From NCBI GenBank assembly GCA_023301405.1, contig JALZUX010000311.1:1-8632 (forward strand): DNA of 8,632 bases. The letters are read 5' to 3'. Numbering within the stretch: position 1 is the stretch's first letter; the number at the start of each line of letters is the position of its first letter. This DNA comes from Granulosicoccaceae bacterium. GTDB taxonomy: Bacteria; Pseudomonadota; Gammaproteobacteria; Granulosicoccales; Granulosicoccaceae. A program made the translations under genes and the position numbers. The notes beneath the pieces were generated by a model. The model searched no databases. It had not been told where the DNA came from and saw only the letters and a list, made by a program, of their open reading frames with translations. Shown here piece after piece: positions 1 to 5,063 of this stretch.

Positions 1-916
1 GTTCATCATCAACCATTTCGGCAGGGAACCCGGGTGCTGTTATGCTAAGACCGGTTACCTCTTCAAGGCGCCTTATAATATTAGGCGACCACTCACGAGG
101 GCCAAACCTCGCCTCACCATCTTTGAAAACACTTATCAACAACGGGCTGATTTCCAACGGCACGTCATGGCGTTCTGCGATGGCCTGAAACAAACCAATA
201 TCTTTACTGACAAGGTCCATCGTAAACGAAATATCACGAGAGCCATTCAAAATGACCTGACTCTCTGTTTCATGAACAAATGAATTACCCGACGAAATAC
301 GGATAGCCTCATAGGTGGTGTTGAGGTCCATGCCTGCCGCTTTTGCCGTCACCAGTGCTTCACAACAGGATAACAAGTTGGCAGTGGCCAAATAATTGGT
401 CATCACTTTCAACACTGACGCCGACCCCAAGGGCCCAGTGTGTAGTATGCGTCTGCCAAGATTTTTCAGCAGCGGCAGTATGCGATCAAACACAGGCCGA
501 TCGCAGCCGGCAAATATTGAAATATTACCAGTGTCTGCCCGATGGCACCCTCCGGATACCGGACAATCCACGGCAGCGGCACCGGTTTTCTGCACCAATG
601 CCCCCAAGCGTTTTACTTCTGCCTCGTCAGTGGTGGACATTTCCAGCCATACTTTGCCATCAGTCAGTGCTTCAAGTAAGCCGCCCTCGCCCTCCATAAC
701 AACTGCAGAAGCCGCCGGTGACGGTAAGCAAGTGATAATAACTTCACAGTCAGTGGCCATCGCGGCCGGGGTGTCTGCCCATTTGGCGCCCTGATTAATA
801 AATGGCTGGGCGATTTGCTTGTTGAGATCACGGACCGTTAAATCTGCACCATTGCGCAGCAGGCTACCAGCCAGCTTGCCGCCAACATTGCCTAAACCTA
901 TAAAGCCTATTTTCAT
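1..916 (-). CDS. NAD-dependent beta-hydroxyacid dehydrogenase (3-hydroxyisobutyrate dehydrogenase family), C-terminus cut by window edge
   Basis: Reading the minus strand from the ATG at 916 gives 305 codons without a stop, so the frame leaves the window near its natural end (the family is usually about 290-310 residues). The N-terminus MKIGFIGLGNVGG is a Rossmann nucleotide-binding loop (G7, G9, G12). Asp30 at the end of the second strand (TVRD) suggests NAD rather than NADP. The substrate loop DCPVSGG lies at 117-123. Lys170 with Asn174 (LKVMTNYL) matches the catalytic lysine and asparagine of the family, and KDIGLF at 238-243 is the second conserved lysine region. Members oxidise 3-hydroxyisobutyrate, tartronate semialdehyde and related beta-hydroxyacids in the cytoplasm; the exact substrate cannot be read here. 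Val11 replaces the usual Met of GLGxMG. No strong ribosome binding site is visible. It lies downstream of the aminotransferase on the same strand, about 246 bp away, so an operon is possible but not shown. Confidence 0.9.
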   Translation of the reverse strand, partial: MKIGFIGLGNVGGKLAGSLLRNGADLTVRDLNKQIAQPFINQGAKWADTPAAMATDCEVIITCLPSPAASAVVMEGEGGLLEALTDGKVWLEMSTTDEAEVKRLGALVQKTGAAAVDCPVSGGCHRADTGNISIFAGCDRPVFDRILPLLKNLGRRILHTGPLGSASVLKVMTNYLATANLLSCCEALVTAKAAGMDLNTTYEAIRISSGNSFVHETESQVILNGSRDISFTMDLVSKDIGLFQAIAERHDVPLEISPLLISVFKDGEARFGPREWSPNIIRRLEEVTGLSITAPGFPAEMVDDE

Positions 917-1051
917 GTTTCAAGTCTACGTTTGGTAAAAACTTGAGCATGAGGTTTTTGAGGGTTTAATTCTTTTCTGTACCCGACCGAATTCAACTAC
1001 ACAAAGAGCTTGGTGGTTGGCTTCCTATGCTACTAACACACCACCAGTACA

Positions 1052-1084
1052 CGCCCGTGCAGAATGAAAACGACAGCACGGGCG
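1052..1084. repeat. Perfect 9-bp inverted repeat (hairpin) between two minus-strand genes
   Basis: CGCCCGTGC at 1052-1060 is exactly complementary to GCACGGGCG at 1076-1084, with a 15-nt loop. It begins 78 nt beyond the stop codon of the minus-strand aminotransferase and precedes the dehydrogenase. On the minus strand no T-run follows the stem, so it is not a textbook intrinsic terminator. On the plus strand a short TTTTT occurs about 10 nt later. It could attenuate or stabilise the transcript between the two genes. The rest of 917-1162 shows no gene or clear promoter. Confidence 0.45.
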
Positions 1085-1162
1085 AACACCTGATTTTTAT
1101 AAGTACCGCAGCACCTCTTGCAAAACAAAGAATTTACACACCCACCAGCGAATGGCATATCA

Positions 1163-2305
1163 TTAATCAAGTTCTGCTGAAATCAGAGTAGACAGTGTTT
1201 GCAAACCTTTAGCTATTTCATCATCACCAGCATGACTGAAGTTTAAACGGATATAACTCGATTCATCATCATGCGCAGGGAAAAATGGCTCACCCGGCAT
1301 AAAAGCAACATTGCATTCAATCGCTTTCGCCAATAATTTCTGAGTATCAACAGGGTTATCCGAAAGCAACCTTAACCAAAAAAACAGCCCACCAGACGGT
1401 ACCTGCCATGTAGCTAAGTTATACAGATGTTTTTCAAGCGCAGCCGCAAATACATCGCGCTTACGTTGGTAACCTGCAACTATAGACACCATACGTTCAC
1501 CGGCATTACCAGCCTGAAGTTGCTCAAGCACAATGTGCTGACTTAGCCGATTGCTATGCAAATCGGCCGCCTGCTTTAACCACGACAACGCCGGATACAA
1601 TTGTGCAGAGCACACCAGATAACCCAGACGCAAACCGGGGGCCAGAGTTTTTGAAAAAGACGATTGGTAAATCCAGTTCTGCTGCTGCATGAAACTACAG
1701 ACCGGCCGTCGATCACAATCATCATAGGCAAGTTCACGGTAAGGGTCATCTTCAAATAAAACGCTGCCGTTCATGTCACAAGCCTTTGCCAACGCCTTTC
1801 TTTGATCAGTGGTATAACAGTGACCAGTGGGGTTTTGAAACGTAGGAACCGTATACGTTAATGCTGGTGCATTTTTGCAGTTTATTAACAGGTTTGTGGT
1901 GGCCGGCGTAAACGGCTGGTACTCAGCCCCAAATAGAGAGAACACCTGCAATGCTGCAAGGTAAGTCGGTGATTCAACCGCCACCTGTGTGCCATTTTCA
2001 ATCATCAATTTGGCGACAAGATCAATTCCCTGCTGCGAACCAGACAGTATCAACACTTGATCAGCAGATACATGTAACCCACGGTTAGCAAGATCTTTTG
2101 CGACAAACTCTCGCAGGTCAGCATCGCCTTCCGTCGCACCGTATTGTAATTGTCTGTGGTCAAGATCACTGACACTGATGCATGGAAAACTATCACTGGA
2201 AGGCAGTCCACCGGCAAATGAGATCATTCCCGGCTTATCTACTACGTTTAAAATTTCGCGTATCGGTGATGGCTGCAGTCGGGATATTCGGTCTGCCAAT
2301 AGCAT
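1163..2305 (-). CDS. PLP-dependent aminotransferase, fold type I (LysN / 2-aminoadipate aminotransferase-like)
   Basis: This is a 380-residue cytoplasmic enzyme that should transfer an amino group between an amino acid and a 2-oxo acid using pyridoxal phosphate. The N-terminal pattern SPIREIL with ISFAGGLPSSDSFP (about 13-41) and LQYGATEGDADLREFV (53-68) are typical of the LysN/alpha-aminoadipate and related broad-range aminotransferases. Cofactor residues are visible: QNPTG with Asn158, EDDPY with Asp186 and Tyr189, the Schiff-base lysine Lys219 in SSFSKTLAPG, and Arg226 for the phosphate. Arg353 in YIRLNFS should hold the substrate carboxylate. It is slightly shorter than the usual 390-400 residues but has all core motifs, so it looks intact. 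The start is firm because GAGGAG lies 6 nt upstream of the ATG. It is divergent from a MarR regulator across an operator-rich 74-bp gap, so it is probably that regulator's target. Substrate unknown; LysN itself is not implied. Confidence 0.93.
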   Translation of the reverse strand: MLLADRISRLQPSPIREILNVVDKPGMISFAGGLPSSDSFPCISVSDLDHRQLQYGATEGDADLREFVAKDLANRGLHVSADQVLILSGSQQGIDLVAKLMIENGTQVAVESPTYLAALQVFSLFGAEYQPFTPATTNLLINCKNAPALTYTVPTFQNPTGHCYTTDQRKALAKACDMNGSVLFEDDPYRELAYDDCDRRPVCSFMQQQNWIYQSSFSKTLAPGLRLGYLVCSAQLYPALSWLKQAADLHSNRLSQHIVLEQLQAGNAGERMVSIVAGYQRKRDVFAAALEKHLYNLATWQVPSGGLFFWLRLLSDNPVDTQKLLAKAIECNVAFMPGEPFFPAHDDESSYIRLNFSHAGDDEIAKGLQTLSTLISAELD

Positions 2306-2311
2306 AATTTG

Positions 2312-2317
2312 CTCCTC
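2312..2317 (-). promoter_or_regulatory. Strong ribosome binding site of the aminotransferase
   Basis: On the minus strand this reads GAGGAG, 6 nt before the ATG at 2305. It fixes the start and is the strongest Shine-Dalgarno sequence in the window. The divergent MarR gene has none. Confidence 0.8.
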
Positions 2318-2326
2318 GCTTTATTA

Positions 2327-2341
2327 GTCAATAGAGTTGAC
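2327..2341. promoter_or_regulatory. Putative MarR operator, copy 1 (GTCAA-N5-TTGAC)
   Basis: The 15-bp inverted repeat GTCAA TAGAG TTGAC lies between the divergent aminotransferase and MarR genes, 22 bp upstream of the aminotransferase start. A second 15-bp site with the same arms and spacing is found at 2374-2388. The left arm also pairs with a further TTGAC at 2345-2349: GTCAATAG at 2327-2334 against CTATTGAC at 2342-2349 is a perfect 8-bp inverted repeat. MarR dimers commonly bind palindromes of about this size near their own promoters. Binding here is inferred, not shown. Confidence 0.6.
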
Positions 2342-2344
2342 CTA

Positions 2345-2373
2345 TTGACAGTCTGTGTCACACATTTTAATGT
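2345..2373 (+). promoter_or_regulatory. Putative sigma-70 promoter of the MarR gene
   Basis: TTGACA at 2345-2350 matches the -35 consensus exactly, and TAATGT at 2368-2373 serves as a -10 element after a 17-nt spacer. Transcription would start near 2379-2382, at the MarR start codon. The -35 overlaps an arm of the first inverted repeat and the -10 lies in the central palindrome, as expected for autorepression. Confidence 0.5.
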
Positions 2374-2375
2374 GT
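2360..2375. promoter_or_regulatory. 7-bp palindrome over the MarR -10 region
   Basis: ACACATT at 2360-2366 and AATGTGT at 2369-2375 are exactly complementary around a TT centre. The sequence overlaps the predicted -10 and the left arm of operator copy 2. It may be part of the regulator's binding region or a site for another factor. Confidence 0.4.
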
Positions 2376-2388
2376 CAACATGATTGAC
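2374..2388. promoter_or_regulatory. Putative MarR operator, copy 2 (GTCAA-N5-TTGAC), overlapping the marR start codon
   Basis: GTCAA CATGA TTGAC repeats the arms and the 5-nt spacing of the site at 2327-2341. Its centre contains the ATG of the MarR gene (2380-2382) and coincides with the predicted transcription start. A dimer bound here would block initiation. The two centres are 47 bp apart. Confidence 0.55.
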
Positions 2389-2847
2389 CAAATAAAATCA
2401 GACCTACACGCCGCTGACGTTGACCCGACTCGCGACTCAGAATTAAGAAAAGCTATCGAGTTGCTGTTCTTTTCCTACCGTGCGTTCACACGCGGGCCAG
2501 ACCAAATTTTGGCCAAACGCGGCTTGAACCGGGTCCATCACCGCATTCTCTACTTCATCGCACGTGAACCGGGCCTGGCAATCAATGAATTACTCACGGT
2601 ACTGGGCATCAGCAAGCAAGCACTGCATATACCGTTGCGCCAACTTGTCAGCATGAATCTGATCAAAAACGACAAATCAAAGCTGGATGGCCGGGTCAAA
2701 GAACTGCGCCTGACAGCCAGCGGCAAACGATTGGAGTCACGCTTGACCGGCACACAGCTTCTGCAACTGGAAAGCGTTTTTTCAGAAAGCGGCAGCGATG
2801 CAGAAAAAGCCTGGAGAAAAACCATGACCCTGCTCGCAAGGGACTAG
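2380..2847 (+). CDS. MarR-family winged-helix transcriptional regulator
   Basis: This 155-residue protein has the usual MarR length and layout. Helices at about 20-62 (ELRKAIELLFFSYRAF, HHRILYFIAREPG) form the dimer and first DNA-binding helices. Residues 66-91 hold the helix-turn-helix, with NELLTVLGISKQ followed by recognition helix SKQALHIPLRQL. The wing DKSKLDGRVKELRLT (98-112) includes the Asp-x-Arg (D103, R105) typical of the family. A C-terminal helix closes the dimer. Such proteins are usually ligand- or oxidant-responsive repressors of neighbouring genes; there are no cysteines, which argues against a thiol-redox sensor of the OhrR type. It is divergent from the aminotransferase, with paired GTCAA-N5-TTGAC sites between them. 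There is no Shine-Dalgarno sequence before the ATG and the predicted promoter would start transcription at the ATG, so it may be translated leaderless. The ligand is unknown. Confidence 0.92.
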   Translation: MIDQIKSDLHAADVDPTRDSELRKAIELLFFSYRAFTRGPDQILAKRGLNRVHHRILYFIAREPGLAINELLTVLGISKQALHIPLRQLVSMNLIKNDKSKLDGRVKELRLTASGKRLESRLTGTQLLQLESVFSESGSDAEKAWRKTMTLLARD

Positions 2848-2886
2848 CAGTTAAAACAGACTGTCGACAAAAGCACCACTACCACT

Positions 2887-2900
2887 ACCCGCTTACGGGT
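2887..2900. repeat. Small hairpin downstream of the MarR gene
   Basis: ACCCG-CTTA-CGGGT forms a 5-bp stem with a 4-nt loop, about 40 nt after the MarR stop codon. No T-run follows, so a terminator role is weakly supported. Confidence 0.25.
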
Positions 2901-2946
2901 CACTTAACACTTACGCCACAACGCCTAAAAGTTGTATGCTTCGAAC

Positions 2947-3804
2947 ATGAAAGATTTTGACGAATTGCGCAGCGTACTCGAGCTCGAGAAAATTGAAGAC
3001 AACCTGTACCGAGGTCAAAGCTACCGAACCCCGTGGGGGCGCGTATTCGGTGGACAAGTCGTCGCACAGTCGATTCATGCAGCGCAGCTGACCACACCAG
3101 ATGATCGTCTGATGCATTCAATGCATGCCTATTTTCTATTGGCTGGCGATATCGACTTACCAATTGTCTACGACGTCGAGCGGGTTCGCGATGGCGGCAG
3201 CTACACCACCCGCCGCGTGAAAGCGATCCAGAAAGGCCGCGCTATTTTCAGCATGGAAGCCTCGTTTCAAGTCCCCGAAGAAGGCTTCAGCCATCAGCAA
3301 GCCATGCCGGACGTACCGCCTCCTGAAGGCCTACAGACTGACCGTGAAATTGGTGAACTAATACGCGAAGAAGCACCGGATTTTTATCGGCTAACCAGAA
3401 TAGATCGGCCTATTGAATGCAGACCAACTGGCGGCGCTGCCCCTTACACTGCAGATTCACCGGAAGCAAAGCAAAACATTTGGATCAAAGCGCTAGGGTC
3501 ACTGCCCGATTCTGATCGCATGCATCAAGTGGCGTTATCTTATGTGTCTGACTACAACCTACTGGCAACCGCCCTGCTACCCCATCGGCAACAATTGAAA
3601 CCGCAACGGGTGTTTTTAGCAAGCCTTGATCACGCGATGTGGTTCCACCGGCCTTTCAGGTTTGACGACTGGTTGCTGTATAGCATGGAAAGCCCCAACG
3701 CTGGTTCAGCACGGGGGTTTTCCCGTGGCAATGTATTCAGCCGTGACGGTCAGTTAGTGGCATCGGTGGCGCAAGAAGGCTTGATTCGAACCAGCCGCAA
3801 ATAA
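2947..3804 (+). CDS. tesB: Acyl-CoA thioesterase II
   Basis: From ATG 2947 this is 285 residues, against 286 for E. coli TesB. It hydrolyses fatty acyl-CoA to free fatty acid and CoA in the cytoplasm. Two hotdog domains are recognisable: LEKIEDNLYRGQS and VFGGQVVAQSIHAAQ at the N-terminus, then HSMHAYFLLAGD, and IDRPIECRP before the second domain. The active-site triad of E. coli TesB (Asp204, Thr228, Gln278) corresponds to Asp202 in YVSDYN, Ser226 in ASLDHAMWFHRPF and Gln276 in SVAQEG; Thr to Ser keeps the hydroxyl. An upstream in-frame TTG at 2932 would add five residues, but the ATG fits the family N-terminus better. Neither has a clear ribosome binding site. TATGCT at 2935-2940 resembles a -10 and would also place the transcript start at the ATG; the matching -35 is poor. 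It follows the MarR gene by 99 nt and precedes the FrnE-like gene by 37 nt, suggesting co-transcription. Confidence 0.95.
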   Translation: MKDFDELRSVLELEKIEDNLYRGQSYRTPWGRVFGGQVVAQSIHAAQLTTPDDRLMHSMHAYFLLAGDIDLPIVYDVERVRDGGSYTTRRVKAIQKGRAIFSMEASFQVPEEGFSHQQAMPDVPPPEGLQTDREIGELIREEAPDFYRLTRIDRPIECRPTGGAAPYTADSPEAKQNIWIKALGSLPDSDRMHQVALSYVSDYNLLATALLPHRQQLKPQRVFLASLDHAMWFHRPFRFDDWLLYSMESPNAGSARGFSRGNVFSRDGQLVASVAQEGLIRTSRK

Positions 3805-3830
3805 CAACTATAAAATAGAAAATAAAGTAC

Positions 3831-3834
3831 AAGG
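3831..3834 (+). promoter_or_regulatory. Ribosome binding site of the FrnE-like gene
   Basis: AAGG stands 7 nt before the ATG at 3842, in the 37-nt gap after tesB, and supports that start. Confidence 0.6.
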
Positions 3835-3841
3835 TAACTAC

Positions 3842-4492
3842 ATGAGAATTGATATTGTCTCTGATGTTGTTTGTCCATGGTGCATTGTGGGCTACCAACA
3901 GCTGGAAGTAGCACTAACAAAGACCAACACTACTGGTGAAATTCACTGGCAGCCCTTTGAGCTAAACCCTGACATGCCAGAGGAAGGCGAAAACCTGCAA
4001 ACGCATATTATTAGAAAGTACGGCATCACCGCAGCGGAAAGTGAAAAGAACAGAGATAACCTAGTCAATGTTGGTAAGGAGCTAGGCTTTAACTTCAAGT
4101 TCACTGATGAAACCCGTATGGTAAATTCATTCCGTGCCCATCAGTTAATTCACTGGGCCGCCCTTCACGGCCGCGCCCATGCGTTAAAGATCACTCTTTT
4201 TCATTGTCACTTCAGTCGCGAAAGAGACATCAGTGATGTTGATGTACTTACGAATGCCTGCGTAGAAGCTGGCTTGCCATTTGAAGAAGCTGCCCAAATA
4301 CTTGAAGACGAACTGTACGCCGACGCGGTTCGAGAGAGACAGCGGTTTTCTATCGCTAATGGTATTAAAGGCGTGCCTGCAATGATTTTTAATCAGCGTG
4401 ACTTAGTGGTAGGGGCTCAGGGTATAGATCGGTACGTGGACATCATTATGCAGCAGAAATCTGAACCTGTGGCGACAGTGCAAAACGATTGA
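3842..4492 (+). CDS. DsbA-family FrnE-like thiol oxidoreductase (CPWC)
   Basis: This 216-residue protein has a thioredoxin fold with a helical insertion, as in the FrnE/2-hydroxychromene-2-carboxylate isomerase-like DsbA group. The redox site CPWC is at 11-14, right after the first strand (IDIVSDVV). WQPFELNPDMP (36-46) and NSFRAHQLIHWA (95-106) are family signatures. LFHCHFSRERDISD (119-132) matches the conserved LF-x-AYF region before a DIS motif. GVPA (177-180) carries the cis-proline Pro179 that faces the active-site cysteines. There is no signal peptide, so it should work in the cytoplasm, unlike true DsbA. FrnE relatives have been linked to disulfide chemistry and oxidative-stress tolerance and to polyketide formation; the substrate here is unknown. 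It follows tesB by 37 nt with a good AAGG site and is probably in the same transcript. No truncation or missing core residue is seen. Confidence 0.92.
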   Translation: MRIDIVSDVVCPWCIVGYQQLEVALTKTNTTGEIHWQPFELNPDMPEEGENLQTHIIRKYGITAAESEKNRDNLVNVGKELGFNFKFTDETRMVNSFRAHQLIHWAALHGRAHALKITLFHCHFSRERDISDVDVLTNACVEAGLPFEEAAQILEDELYADAVRERQRFSIANGIKGVPAMIFNQRDLVVGAQGIDRYVDIIMQQKSEPVATVQND

Positions 4493-4604
4493 CGGCAGAT
4501 TGCTTTAGGTTAATGCTCGACTGTCTGCAACCGGCGGTAATCGGGCCTTTAGCCGACATACGTTTTACACTCAAAAATAATTTATACCAAAAGATATAAC
4601 AAGC

Positions 4605-4838
4605 ATGAATAAGCAAAAAGCGATCACTTTCTTTGAGTGGTCAGGTTCAATCTTGGCCATGGCCTATGCATTGTTAATCGCATCGAACACCGGCAATGAG
4701 ATACTTGGGTTTAGTTTATTGTTAGTGTCAGCTATTCTTTTTGGCGCCTGGGGATATATCGATAAAAGGTGGGCGTTTTTTGCACTTCAATTCTTCTATG
4801 CGGCGTCAGCCATCATTGGGCTGGTGCGGTGGTCTTGA
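4605..4838 (+). CDS. Small three-helix membrane protein of unknown function
   Basis: This 77-residue protein is almost entirely membrane-embedded. Helix 1 spans about 12-28 (after FFEW), helix 2 about 34-51, then the charged loop IDKR (52-55), and helix 3 about 56-75, ending with RWS. The pattern FEW.GS at the start, a Trp-Gly at the end of helix 2 and a Gln early in helix 3 (LQFF) recalls small hypothetical membrane proteins of about 70-90 residues found in many proteobacteria, but I cannot name the family with certainty. It is convincing as a gene because hydrophobic segments and turns alternate regularly and it fills the gap without overlapping another gene. Its ribosome binding site is poor; the upstream 45 bp are AT-rich. 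It lies 112 nt after the FrnE-like gene, so it may have its own promoter. A hairpin starts at the base after its stop codon. Confidence 0.72.
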   Translation: MNKQKAITFFEWSGSILAMAYALLIASNTGNEILGFSLLLVSAILFGAWGYIDKRWAFFALQFFYAASAIIGLVRWS

Positions 4839-4874
4839 CTACCGCTTAGGGCACTATCATGCCAAGTGCGGTAG
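4839..4874 (+). terminator. Hairpin directly after the stop codon of the small membrane protein, possible transcript end
   Basis: CTACCGC at 4839-4845 pairs with GCGGTAG at 4868-4874, and inside it GGCA (4850-4853) pairs with TGCC (4860-4863) around a 6-nt loop. A 4x4 internal loop separates the two stems. No T-run follows on the plus strand, so intrinsic termination is doubtful; it could protect the 3' end of the mRNA. The remaining sequence to 5063 shows no gene. It holds a 10-bp palindrome, GACTGCAGTC, at 5009-5018, and an A-run at about 4953-4958. Confidence 0.4.
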
Positions 4875-5063
4875 GCTGTCAAACTAGTGAGTGCATAGAT
4901 AGATTTCAACGACCACTATCAGTCTCTGTTCGGCCACTAGCTGCCCTTAGCAGAAAAAACTAACGAGCGGACCGAAGTAGATTGTTTGTGTTGATCAAAT
5001 AGTCGCATGACTGCAGTCGTATCTCGCAGCCTCTTTTACTCACCCTACACCGCTAGCCAACCT

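Noticed and set aside
343..794. Two plus-strand open frames of 118 and 132 codons.
   Set aside because: They lie fully inside the minus-strand dehydrogenase, whose translation shows all family motifs; their own sequences have no recognisable domain.
5009..5018. 10-bp palindrome GACTGCAGTC downstream of the Omp85-like gene, considered as a terminator stem.
   Set aside because: It has no loop and no T-run after it on either strand; a palindrome this short can occur by chance.
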